DNA from: Phragmitibacter sp965284365 | GTDB taxonomy: Bacteria; Verrucomicrobiota; Verrucomicrobiia; Verrucomicrobiales; Verrucomicrobiaceae | NCBI GenBank assembly: GCA_965284365.1 | Contig: OZ260079.1 | Location: forward strand, 248,001-312,000 | DNA length: 64,000 nucleotides | Direction of reading: 5' to 3' | In this document: positions 44,063 to 52,699 of the stretch, piece by piece | How the letters are laid out: every line of letters starts with the position of its first letter | Numbering within the stretch: the first letter of the stretch is position 1 | Position numbers and translations under genes: made by a program | The notes under the pieces: model-generated | What the model was told of the DNA's origin: nothing | Seen by the model: the letters and a program-made list of their open reading frames with translations, nothing else | Database searches by the model: none

Positions 44063-44352
44063 ATCATCGTATTCTTTCACCGGCGCTCGTTGAAGCGACG
44101 GAGGCAGCAGAATACTATGATTGCCAGGTCCCGGGGCTAGGCGCGGACTTCATCAGTGAGGTGGATTTGGGCATCGCCCGTATCTTGCGACATCCTCAAG
44201 CCTGGTCTCGAATCGGCGGCCATTTCCGTCACTGCAATCTACGACGATTTCCCTACACGCTCATCTACGCCATTGAGGCGTCAGGAGACATTACCATTGT
44301 GTCTGTCTTTCACCACAGCCGCGAACCTCAAAGTTGGATGCGAAATCTTTAA
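44059..44352 (+). CDS. RelE/ParE-superfamily toxin
   Basis: A 97-residue protein: VEATEAAEYYDCQVPGLGAD, then RILRHPQAWSRIGGHFRHCN, and LRRFPYTLIYAIEASGDITI followed by VFHHSREPQSW. This is the ParE/RelE toxin fold with the conserved RxFPY strand and the C-terminal HHxRxPxxW element. The start is a GTG overlapping the antitoxin stop. The target, mRNA or gyrase, is not decided by sequence here. Confidence 0.87.
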   Translation: MNHRILSPALVEATEAAEYYDCQVPGLGADFISEVDLGIARILRHPQAWSRIGGHFRHCNLRRFPYTLIYAIEASGDITIVSVFHHSREPQSWMRNL

Positions 44353-44442
44353 GTCTAGCTGCATGGTCACAACGTCCTGAATTGATCGTCACATTTCCAT
44401 GCGGATGAACATTCACCGTGCAGAAATTTCAAACACATCACC

Positions 44443-45150
44443 ATGTCCGCCCTTCCTGGTATCTCTCTTGGTAGCGCCATCTTGTTGGCAATTGGCATCG
44501 CAACTGGGGGATACTTTGTAGGTGATGGGATTTCGAACCGAAACAAGGGCGACAACAGTGTCTCTGTGAAGGGACTTTCAGAGCGGGAGGTGCCAGCGAG
44601 TATCGCCATCTGGACGCTAAACTTTTCTGCCACGGGGAATGACCTGAATGAGCTCAACACCAAGCTGGCCGGCAGCACGGCTACGGTGAAGGAGTTCCTT
44701 TTGAAGGCGGGGTTTACGGAGAAAGAACTGGCGGTGCAGCCGCCGTCGGTCACGGATTTGAGTTTGAATCCAAGGGAGAAAGATGAGCCGCCGCCTACGG
44801 TGCGCTACACCGCGTATCAGTCGGTGCTGCTGCGGACGACCAATGTGGATGCAGTGAAGCCAGCAGTGTCTGCTACGTCGCAACTTATGTTGAGCGGTGT
44901 GCTGCTCAGCGGGAGGAATGAACCGACTTATGCCTTCGACAAGCTAAACGACATCAAGCCGGCGATGATTCAGGAGGCCACGAAGAACGCGCGGCTGGCG
45001 GCGACGCAGTTCGCGACGGATTCCCAAGTGGAGTTGGGGAGTTTGCGGAATGCCTCACAAGGTTGGTTCCAGGTGGAGGATCGGGATGCCGGGACGCCAG
45101 AGCGGAAGCTCGTGCGCGTGGTGGTGGAAGTGGAATATGGGGTGGAGTGA
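44443..45150 (+). CDS. SIMPL-domain (DUF541) protein
   Basis: A 235-residue protein with an N-terminal hydrophobic anchor (LGSAILLAIGIATGGYFVG, about 9-27), then the SIMPL domain: SVSVKGLSEREVPASIAIWT, ELNTKLAGSTATVKEFLLKA, and the later AMIQEATKNARLAATQFATD. SIMPL proteins are exported or membrane-bound and of unclear function; some bind kinases or form ring oligomers. There is no operon partner on either side. Confidence 0.85.
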   Translation: MSALPGISLGSAILLAIGIATGGYFVGDGISNRNKGDNSVSVKGLSEREVPASIAIWTLNFSATGNDLNELNTKLAGSTATVKEFLLKAGFTEKELAVQPPSVTDLSLNPREKDEPPPTVRYTAYQSVLLRTTNVDAVKPAVSATSQLMLSGVLLSGRNEPTYAFDKLNDIKPAMIQEATKNARLAATQFATDSQVELGSLRNASQGWFQVEDRDAGTPERKLVRVVVEVEYGVE

Positions 45151-45206
45151 GGGAGCGGGGGCGGGAGTCGTGATGTCGGGAAGGAGCGATATCAACTTCG
45201 CATAGG

Positions 45207-45290
45207 AGTACCACTCCGGGGTACGGTCTCTTATTACACCTGTCCAGGGGTTAAAACCCCTGGCTATTCATGGGGAGCCCCTCCGGGGCT
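45207..45290. repeat. Intergenic palindromic repeat element
   Basis: A block with three inverted units: an actccggggt segment near 45212-45221, CCAGGGGTTAAAACCCCTGG (45244-45263, 7-bp arms) and AGCCCCTCCGGGGCT (45276-45290, 6-bp arms). The order and sequence match a palindromic repeat type seen dispersed between genes in many bacterial genomes. It sits between the SIMPL gene and the convergent pseudouridine synthase gene. Confidence 0.6.
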
Positions 45291-45376
45291 CGAGTTGCAA
45301 TGGGACGGACCGTGGCCCTTCTGATTTGAGCGCGGCTGCAGAGTTTTTGATGTTTCGGACAAGGAACTGAGGGCTA

Positions 45377-46291
45377 CTACATCCCTGCTTCTTTCATCCA
45401 GGGGCCGAAGACTGCCGGGACGGGGGCTTCCAAGCTCAATTTTTTGGCTGTGATGGGATGTTGAAAGGCGAGTTTCCAGGCGTGCAGCATGAGGCGGGGG
45501 ACCTGGACGGGCTGGCGCTGGGGTTGGGCGTAGATGGTGTCGCCAAGGATGGCGGCTTGGAGAGACTCGCGCATGTGGACGCGGAGCTGGTGGGTGCGAC
45601 CGGTGAGGAGGCGGCATTCGATGAGGGCGCAACCTGCATGGACGGACAGTCGGCGCCATTCGGTGATGGCTTCTTTGCCGGGTTCTGCGTCCACGATGGT
45701 CATGCGTTTCCGGTCCACGGGGTGGCGGCCCAAGCGGTTCTCGATGCGACCGGAGTGCGCTTTAGGAACTCCGGCGACGGCGGCGAGGTAGATTTTGGTG
45801 AGGGTGCGTTGGCTGAAGGCCTCGGTCAGGCGGGTGTGGGCGAGGTCATGCTTGGCGGCGACGAGGCAGCCGCTGGTTTCCTTGTCCAGGCGGTGGACGA
45901 TGCCGGGGCGGAGTTCGCCGCCGATGCCACTGAGGTTTCCGCAATGGTGCAGGAGAGCGTTTACGAGTGTGCCGTCGGGATTGCCGGCGGCGGGGTGAAC
46001 GACAAGTCCTTCGGGTTTGTTGACTACAATGATGTGTTCATCTTCGAAGAGAATACTCAGAGGGATATCCTGAGCCACCGTTTCGACCGGGCGTGGGTCC
46101 GGGATCTGGACTAAAATCTGGTCGTTGAGGCGGAGCTGGGTGTTCGGTTTGGTCGTTTTTCCGTTGAGGGTGATGTGGCCGTCACGAATAAGCGACTGGA
46201 GGCGCGTCCGGGAAATATCCGGGAGCTCTTTTTGGAGAAAATGGTCGAGGCGGTGGTCGAGCCAGGCTGGGTCAGAAACGCTGAACTGCAT
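45377..46291 (-). CDS. RluA-family 23S rRNA pseudouridine synthase (RluD-like)
   Basis: About 304 residues with an N-terminal S4 RNA-binding domain (LDHRLDHFLQKELPDISRTR, SLIRDGHITLNGK) and a pseudouridine synthase core. Catalytic Asp is in RPGIVHRLDKETSG, and LLTGRTHQLRVHM is the second family signature. The enzyme would isomerise uridines in 23S rRNA. The start is ATG 46291; the frame is open upstream to 46504 but that part overlaps the divergent kinase start and lacks family sequence. RluD is closest by domain order; RluC or RluA cannot be excluded. Confidence 0.88.
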   Translation of the reverse strand: MQFSVSDPAWLDHRLDHFLQKELPDISRTRLQSLIRDGHITLNGKTTKPNTQLRLNDQILVQIPDPRPVETVAQDIPLSILFEDEHIIVVNKPEGLVVHPAAGNPDGTLVNALLHHCGNLSGIGGELRPGIVHRLDKETSGCLVAAKHDLAHTRLTEAFSQRTLTKIYLAAVAGVPKAHSGRIENRLGRHPVDRKRMTIVDAEPGKEAITEWRRLSVHAGCALIECRLLTGRTHQLRVHMRESLQAAILGDTIYAQPQRQPVQVPRLMLHAWKLAFQHPITAKKLSLEAPVPAVFGPWMKEAGM

Positions 46292-46497
46292 TGGAAATGT
46301 ATTTACTATAAGTTCAGGTTTAGTTATATTATGATATTTCCAGACTGTATTAATTTTCGTAGTGAATGAAAAGCTGGCCCGGTGAGTGCTGTTTACAGTA
46401 ACCGAAGATGATTTTTCTACGTCCCTTAACCAATGTAAAAGATGTGCCCCATTTTCAGCTTTGAAGAGAGCGATTTCGGCACTACCTTCCGCGTCCC

Positions 46498-48888
46498 GTG
46501 ACACTTACCCCCCAGTCTCCGCAATATCTTAGTACCTGTCCAGCATGTGAAGGCGTGATCGATGTCACGACCTTGGAGCCCTTCAGTAAAATCGTGTGCC
46601 CTCAGTGTGGGGGTGCAGTGCGGGTTCGCCGCAAATTTGACCACTTTTCGATAGTCCAGCAGATCGGCGAAGGCGGCATGAGCCGTGTGTTCGATGCGCA
46701 GGACGCCACCTTGGGCCGCCATGTGGCGCTGAAGATCCTGAACCGGAAATACAGCCGGGACAGCGTACGTACGGCCGGTTTCGAGCGGGAAGCTCAGCTG
46801 ACCGCCGCCGTGATGCACCCGAATGTGATCAAGCTCTACTCGGCGGGCCGGGATCAGGGCAACTTCTACCTGGCCATGGAATTGGTCGGGGGAGGCAGCC
46901 TGGAGCAGCGCATCACTGAAAAAGGCCGTCTTTCTGAAAAAGAAGTGCTGGCCGTGGGCCGGGCGGCGGCGGAAGGGCTGCGCGCGGCGTATCGCGTGGG
47001 CCTGATCCACCGGGACGTGAAACCGGCCAATATTCTCTTCACAGAGGACGACACTCCGAAAATTGTGGACTTCGGTCTGGCACTTTTCCATGCGCAGGAT
47101 GTGGATGAGTCCGGCGAAATCTGGGCGACTCCTTATTATGTGGCTCCGGAAAAGGTCCGTGAGGACCGTGAGGACTTCCGCAGTGACATGTACAGCCTGG
47201 GCGCGACCCTCTACCACGCGCTGGTCGGGAAGCCGCCCTATCAGGCGAACACGAATTCCATCCAGGAGTTGAAAATCATCAAGAGCCGTCCAGTGCGGCT
47301 GGAAGACAGCGGCCTGAAGTTCTCCCAGCGGACGTGCGAGATTATCAACCGCATGCTGGCGCTGAATCCGGATGAGCGTCACGCGACCTATGACGCTCTG
47401 GTGGAGCACTTCCGCGATGCGGAGAGTTTCCTGGGATATTCCGTGATCGGCAAACGTTCACGGCGGCAACGGATCATCTATGCCACGGTGGGAGGCCTGG
47501 TGTCCCTGGTGCTGCTGGGTATCCTGATCCGGCCAGCGGACAAACCAAAGCCGAGGTCTCTCGACTTTGGACCAGTGGAAACGGTGACGCAGTTGAATGA
47601 CCTGGGTAAAACCCTGGCGACAGGTGCGAAGACCGTTTCGGACACGTTCCATACCGGCCGGAGCACCTTGCTGGAAGGCCGATACAAAGAAGCGCGAAAG
47701 ATATTCGACGAACTGATTCAGTGGAACAAGACGAAGCAACCAACCCTCAACTGGGCGCGTGTGAACGCAGCTTTGTGCGCAATTGTGGCTGGGGATAAAG
47801 ATGACGCGGTAAAATACTTCCGCCATGTGCTCAACGACAAAGACGGCGGCACCGGGGTATCGGTTGCGAACATGAGTGACTTCTTCCAAAAGCTGGGGAC
47901 AAACATGAGCAATGGTCTCGGCTTGCAGATGAAGCCGGGAGACGTGCAGTATAAGAAGGATAACGAAGAAGCGCTGGGCTATCTCCTGCAAGGGCTCGCG
48001 GCATGGAACTTCGGCGATCCCAAGCTGGCGCTGGATTGGTTTCAGGCTTTTGAAACGGCCTCCCCTGCCAAGGGGCTGGAGTGGATCGGCGGGTACAAAA
48101 CGCTGGTTTCGCCGTATATGAATGATGCCAAGCTGGTCGATTCCACCTTGCAAAACAAGGCGCTGGACTTTGCGAGCGTAGAAGATGCACGGAAGGCTCT
48201 GAATGAAGTCAAAGCGGTGCTGCCCAAGCTGAAGACCGAGGGGGTCGCGCAGAAGCTGGTGAAAAATCGCGTGCGCGGGATCGAGGACCAGATTCAAAAC
48301 ATGCAGAAGATGGCTCTGCAATCCGAACAGACTCGGCTCGATGGCATGCGGCAGCGCGAAGTGACGCAGATGCGCGAACTTGCGGAAAGCCTGCCAGCGA
48401 TGGTGCATGGCTACAACTTTACGAACATCGTGGAACTGCTGGAAGGCATGGCATTTGAAACGCCGGAGGTGAAAAGCGCGCTGGCGAACCGGCTGTATAT
48501 CTGGTCCAAAGCCAAGGAATTCATGGACACGCTGCAAGCGGACGTGAACGCGAAAGGCTACATGGGTGTGCTGCCGAGAAAGACCGGAGCGCCATTGCAA
48601 GGCAAGCTGGTAAAGCTGGACTACGAGAACGCCACGCTCGCCTTTGAAAAGGGACAGTTCCTGGTTCCGGCAGATTCGTTAACACCTGAGGCGCTCCTGT
48701 CGATGGCTCAGGCTTTCAATGATACCGTCACGGATTCCACCGACTTTTACCGTCGCCAGGAATTGATGGTGGTCTTTGCCAAAGCCCAAGGATTGGATCA
48801 CACCGCCGAAGTGATGGCAGGTCAGCTCATGGAAGAGAACCGCGCTTTCCGCGTGCGTTGGGCACGAGTAGAACAGGCAGGTTTGTGA
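46498..48888 (+). CDS. Membrane Ser/Thr protein kinase with zinc ribbon
   Basis: A 796-residue Hanks-type kinase. Residues 14-37 hold a zinc ribbon (Cys14, Cys17, Cys34, Cys37). The kinase domain (about 48-315) shows the Gly loop IGEGGMSRVF, Lys79 in VALKIL, the catalytic loop LIHRDVKPANI, DFG (191-193) and APEKV. A membrane helix lies near 327-345 (IIYATVGGLVSLVLLGILI). The extracytoplasmic part (about 350-796) is mostly helical and TPR-like. It starts with GTG at 46498, divergent from the pseudouridine synthase. It is probably a membrane sensor kinase. Confidence 0.88.
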   Translation: MTLTPQSPQYLSTCPACEGVIDVTTLEPFSKIVCPQCGGAVRVRRKFDHFSIVQQIGEGGMSRVFDAQDATLGRHVALKILNRKYSRDSVRTAGFEREAQLTAAVMHPNVIKLYSAGRDQGNFYLAMELVGGGSLEQRITEKGRLSEKEVLAVGRAAAEGLRAAYRVGLIHRDVKPANILFTEDDTPKIVDFGLALFHAQDVDESGEIWATPYYVAPEKVREDREDFRSDMYSLGATLYHALVGKPPYQANTNSIQELKIIKSRPVRLEDSGLKFSQRTCEIINRMLALNPDERHATYDALVEHFRDAESFLGYSVIGKRSRRQRIIYATVGGLVSLVLLGILIRPADKPKPRSLDFGPVETVTQLNDLGKTLATGAKTVSDTFHTGRSTLLEGRYKEARKIFDELIQWNKTKQPTLNWARVNAALCAIVAGDKDDAVKYFRHVLNDKDGGTGVSVANMSDFFQKLGTNMSNGLGLQMKPGDVQYKKDNEEALGYLLQGLAAWNFGDPKLALDWFQAFETASPAKGLEWIGGYKTLVSPYMNDAKLVDSTLQNKALDFASVEDARKALNEVKAVLPKLKTEGVAQKLVKNRVRGIEDQIQNMQKMALQSEQTRLDGMRQREVTQMRELAESLPAMVHGYNFTNIVELLEGMAFETPEVKSALANRLYIWSKAKEFMDTLQADVNAKGYMGVLPRKTGAPLQGKLVKLDYENATLAFEKGQFLVPADSLTPEALLSMAQAFNDTVTDSTDFYRRQELMVVFAKAQGLDHTAEVMAGQLMEENRAFRVRWARVEQAGL

Positions 48889-48925
48889 GATGATGCGTTC
48901 GCGGTGAAGTGACCAAAGAGTCGCT

Positions 48926-49486
48926 TCACTTGGGGGCTTCAAACTTGGTGCGGCCAAGAACTCTGTTGGGAATGTCGTCCCACTCTGACTTGCCAGGTGG
49001 CATCCATTGCACGCGAACTTGCCAGGTGACTGTGGCGTAAGCAGCGGAAACGATCTTGTGCCAACCGGCAGTCAATTCAACGGATTGGCTCATGTTGGGG
49101 CCGTCACGGAACCCGCAGACTACGAGGTCGTCGATCAGCAGCTCATTGCGATCATAACCACTATCGGTACGGAAGTTATACTTACCGGCCACTTTAATTT
49201 CGATGTAGCCAATCAAGATAGCATTCTCATCGATAGGCTTTTCCCAACTCGCGAGGGACGTGACAGTGCGCGGGGCGGCCACGAGTTTGCTCTTCATGAG
49301 TTCCTGGTAAGGCACATAGCCCTCGGAATTCCCCTTCCCTATCTGTGAAGGTTGGACAGGATAACGCAGGTAGGTCAAGCCGGCTCCGACGATCTTAGGA
49401 GGCTCATCAGTCTGAGCTAACAGAGATGATTGTGTGAAGCAGAGACAGGAAACGAGGGCCAAAGCCCTGGAGCTGAACGTCGACAT
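48926..49486 (-). CDS. Secreted PA14-like protein
   Basis: A 186-residue protein with a signal peptide (MSTFSSRALALVSCLCFTQS). The body is all beta: AILIGYIEIKVAGKYNFRTD, YDRNELLIDDLVVCGFRDG, VELTAGWHKIVSAAYATVTW and VRVQWMPPGKSEWDDIP. This strand pattern, with a GYIEI..AGKYNFRT core and GWH.I, is like PA14 carbohydrate-binding domains, though shorter. It is convergent with the kinase gene. Function is inferred only as ligand binding at the cell surface. Confidence 0.7.
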   Translation of the reverse strand: MSTFSSRALALVSCLCFTQSSLLAQTDEPPKIVGAGLTYLRYPVQPSQIGKGNSEGYVPYQELMKSKLVAAPRTVTSLASWEKPIDENAILIGYIEIKVAGKYNFRTDSGYDRNELLIDDLVVCGFRDGPNMSQSVELTAGWHKIVSAAYATVTWQVRVQWMPPGKSEWDDIPNRVLGRTKFEAPK

Positions 49487-49655
49487 GGCATCATCGTGGC
49501 GAAAACTTTATGAATGGCCAGCCAAAAAAAGTGATTCCCTGGATCAGCAGGGCAGCGATTTGATGGGCGCATGGCTCATCCTGCGTGGTGAACCGGGTAA
49601 GTCAGGGCAAACTGCGTTCTTGCCGGGGACGTATTTCAATGGGAAAGTTTACACC

Positions 49656-51290
49656 ATGAGCGACAACAAGCCTGATCCCCCGGCGACGCCAGAGGAAATT
49701 GGCAAGAAGCTGGAAGAATTTATCCGGACACAGTTCGGCGGGAACGTCTTGTTTTCGGGCTTTCGGGATGGGTTCAAGGAAGAACCTCCCGGCGTAGCCG
49801 ATACGCCGCACAGCCAACCTCCGGGCATCGATGACGAGGATGAGAGCTGGCTGGACTTCCGCTACAAGCCTACCGACATCAAAGCGCATCTGGACAAGTT
49901 TGTGATCCGGCAGGATGAGGCCAAGAAGGTGCTAGCCACGGCTGTGTGCGACCATTACAACCATGCGCGCATGCTGCGCCAGTTGCGGAAGCAGGATGCC
50001 AAGGCAGCCGACGCGGTAGAGTTTGCAAAGCAGAACATCATTGTGGTAGGGCCGACTGGAGTCGGGAAGACCTATCTGGTGAAGCATATCGCGGATCTGA
50101 TCGGGGTTCCTTTTGTGAAGGCCGATGCCACCAAGTTCAGCGAGACCGGGTATGTGGGCGCGGATGTGGATGATCTGGTGCGTGACCTGGTAGCGAAGGC
50201 AGATGGCAATGTGGAACTGGCCGAGCACGGCATCATTTATCTGGATGAAGTGGACAAAATCGCCAGCGCCGCGGATCGCCAGGGGCGTGACGTGAGCGGT
50301 CGCGGGGTGCAGACCACGCTGCTGAAACTGATGGAGGAGACGGAGGTGCCGCTGCATGCGCCGAATGACATGCGCTCGCAGATCCAGATGATGTTTGAAA
50401 TGCGGAAGGGCGGCGACATGCCCCGCCGTCAGGTGGTGAACACGCGCAATATTCTTTTCGTGGTAAGTGGCGCGTTCAGCGGGCTGGAGAAGATCATCGA
50501 GCGCCGTGCCTCCAAGAACAGCATTGGTTTTGGCGCTGCTTTGCGCGAGGAATCCACAGAGACCTCCTGGATGCGGCAGGCGAAGACGCAGGACTTCATC
50601 GACTACGGGTTTGAAGCGGAGTTCATTGGACGACTACCGGCGCGAGTGGTGTGCGACGCGCTGGATGAAAATGATCTTTTCGAGATCATGAAGCGGAGCG
50701 CCGGCAGCCTGATCCGGCAGTTCGAGCGTGAGTTCGCGGCGTATGGTATCACGGCGACGTTTGAAGACAGTGCCCTGCGGGCGATGGCAGCACGCGCGGC
50801 AGAAGAAAAGACCGGCGCCCGTGGCTTGATGACGGTGTGGGAAAAGGTGTTGCGCGACTTTAAGTTCGAGCTGCCTTCCATTGGCATTCAAGAGCTGAAG
50901 GTGGACGATGCCCTGACGAAGGATCCGGCGGGTACCCTGGCGAGTTACCGCGAGAAGGCGAAGACTGTGCAAGTCAGCGTGGCGGCGCGAGAAGTGGAAC
51001 ATTACACGCGGGAGTTCAGCCATGACTATGGCTTGGAGATCTCCTTTGATGAAGCGGCTACTCAGGCCCTCGTGGAACGAGGCGCGCGCGAAGGTCTGCC
51101 GGTGGGGCAGCTCTGCCAGCGGCTTTTTAAGGATTACCCGTTCGGCTTGCAGTTGATTGCGAGCAACAGCGTGAACAAGACTTTTGTCCTGCCGGTGAGA
51201 GCAGTGGAGGAACCTGACAAGTATTTGAGTGATCTGGTTGTGTCTTCTTACCGACGTGCGCATGGTGGCGACCAGGGCGCATCATCATAG
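49656..51290 (+). CDS. ClpX-like AAA+ ATPase without the N-terminal zinc domain
   Basis: A 544-residue AAA+ protein clearly of the ClpX group: Walker A GPTGVGKT (about 132-139), the ETGYVGADVDD segment, Walker B IIYLDEVDK (about 193-200), GVQTTLLKLMEE, and SIGFGAAL, which corresponds to the IGF loop that docks on ClpP. The C-terminal EFIGRLPARVVCDAL and KTGARGLMTVWEKVL are also ClpX-like. The Cys4 zinc domain of ordinary ClpX is missing, replaced by about 80 unrelated residues, and about 90 extra residues extend the C-terminus. The ATG at 49656 is preferred; the frame is open to 49434, which overlaps the divergent gene. Confidence 0.87.
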   Translation: MSDNKPDPPATPEEIGKKLEEFIRTQFGGNVLFSGFRDGFKEEPPGVADTPHSQPPGIDDEDESWLDFRYKPTDIKAHLDKFVIRQDEAKKVLATAVCDHYNHARMLRQLRKQDAKAADAVEFAKQNIIVVGPTGVGKTYLVKHIADLIGVPFVKADATKFSETGYVGADVDDLVRDLVAKADGNVELAEHGIIYLDEVDKIASAADRQGRDVSGRGVQTTLLKLMEETEVPLHAPNDMRSQIQMMFEMRKGGDMPRRQVVNTRNILFVVSGAFSGLEKIIERRASKNSIGFGAALREESTETSWMRQAKTQDFIDYGFEAEFIGRLPARVVCDALDENDLFEIMKRSAGSLIRQFEREFAAYGITATFEDSALRAMAARAAEEKTGARGLMTVWEKVLRDFKFELPSIGIQELKVDDALTKDPAGTLASYREKAKTVQVSVAAREVEHYTREFSHDYGLEISFDEAATQALVERGAREGLPVGQLCQRLFKDYPFGLQLIASNSVNKTFVLPVRAVEEPDKYLSDLVVSSYRRAHGGDQGASS

Positions 51291-51338
51291 CGCAGCGCAA
51301 CAGATCATACAGAGCATCTAGACATTACTAACATCACC

Positions 51339-52637
51339 ATGGGACGAAGCTGGGCGGCAAGTTTAATGATCGGAGTCATCGTGAGCGGGGTGTTGCTGGC
51401 CATCTATCATGCCACCAACGTCTTCATTCACGGAGCGATCCGATTGGAAGATGTGTTTGCCAAGATCTTCATTCTTCCGAACACCGAGCTGACATTCATC
51501 CTGCCGCTGCAATATGGCTTTTACACGGCCATGGCCTTTATCACGGCCTGGGTCTGCATGGAGCTGCCGGGCTGGCTGAGCCGCTTCAGCTACCTGCTGG
51601 GCGCTCTGCTCCTGACGGCCTTGATGTCTCCCGTGCTGGCGTTCTGCGGCATTATCTTTGAGCCCTTCTCCGGCGGCGCAGCCATCCTGCTAGCGGGTGT
51701 GCTGGGCGTCATTTTAGGAAACCTGCAATCCGGCCAGCAGGCGCGAAAGATGATGCGGTATTTTGTGGGACGCGTCTCGACGGACAAGTTCCGTCAGATG
51801 GTGAATTCCAAAGAACCGATCGACCTGCGGGGCAAAAAGGACATCACGGTGCTGACCTGCCGCATTCTGAATTATCCGGATCTCAGCAGTCAGATGGAGG
51901 CGGAAGATCTGGAGAAGATGAGCTCCACTTTCCTGCGAGCGGCGGCTGAGTTTCTGGTGTCCAAAGGGGCCTATCTCGACTCCTGCAGTCCGCAGGGAGT
52001 GCTGGTATTTTTCGGCATGCTGGAGAAGTCCGGCAATCACGCGGTGGACGGGTGTCTGGCAGCGCTAGAGCTGCGGCAGCGTCTCATCAATCTGGAAAAG
52101 GAAATGATGGAACGCTGGCACAAGAAGCCCGTTCTGGGCGTGGCGCTGGCATCAGGCCCAATGTCTCTGGGACTTTTCGGATTCCGAGAGTTTCAGTTCT
52201 ACAGCGCGGTGGGTGAATCCGTCGATTTCAGCCGACGTCTGTGCAGCGTGAACCTGGTGTATGGCAGCCATGTGCTGATCAGTTCCCGCACGTATAACCT
52301 GACCAAAGACAACCTCGAAGCGCGACCGATGGAGATGGTGTCGGCGCCACGCATGCATCAGATCAGTGAGGTGTATGAGCTGCTGGATGAGAAAGGCAAA
52401 CTCGACAGCGAAGAGGTCAAGGCACGCGATGCTTTCTGGCACGGCGTGGTGAGCCTGCGCAAAGGCGCGTATAAGGACGCCGTGGCCGAGTTTCGTAAAG
52501 CGGAGCTGGAAGGCCGGGAGGATCAGCCACTAAAATACTTCCTGGAAAGGGCCGAGGCGGGTCTGAGGACGGAAGCCTCCGGAAGCGATAATGGGAAGAG
52601 TGTCTCACGGCATGTCAGGGTTCTGACAGCCAAGTAA
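51339..52637 (+). CDS. Four-helix membrane protein with degenerate class III cyclase domain
   Basis: A 432-residue protein: four membrane helices (about 7-26, 52-74, 84-107, 112-128), then a cyclase-homology domain (about 165-350), then a TPR-like helical tail (around 370-410). The domain is recognisable from KDITVLTCRILNYPDLS, SPQGVLVFFGML and FQFYSAVGESVDFSRRL, yet the two metal-binding Asp residues are replaced (TCRI where D-I/V is usual; SPQG where GDG is usual). It is therefore probably not an active cyclase but a nucleotide or protein binding module. It lies 48 bases after the ClpX-like gene. Confidence 0.8.
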   Translation: MGRSWAASLMIGVIVSGVLLAIYHATNVFIHGAIRLEDVFAKIFILPNTELTFILPLQYGFYTAMAFITAWVCMELPGWLSRFSYLLGALLLTALMSPVLAFCGIIFEPFSGGAAILLAGVLGVILGNLQSGQQARKMMRYFVGRVSTDKFRQMVNSKEPIDLRGKKDITVLTCRILNYPDLSSQMEAEDLEKMSSTFLRAAAEFLVSKGAYLDSCSPQGVLVFFGMLEKSGNHAVDGCLAALELRQRLINLEKEMMERWHKKPVLGVALASGPMSLGLFGFREFQFYSAVGESVDFSRRLCSVNLVYGSHVLISSRTYNLTKDNLEARPMEMVSAPRMHQISEVYELLDEKGKLDSEEVKARDAFWHGVVSLRKGAYKDAVAEFRKAELEGREDQPLKYFLERAEAGLRTEASGSDNGKSVSRHVRVLTAK

Positions 52638-52699
52638 TTTGATGTGATGGTGGCACAATACTGCCGTCCAAATTTTGATTTAGAAAGCCACGGGAGCCC

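Noticed and set aside
47458..48600. 380-codon minus-strand frame opposite the kinase tail
   Set aside because: His/Arg/Gln-rich shadow without motifs; the kinase frame continues unbroken across it.
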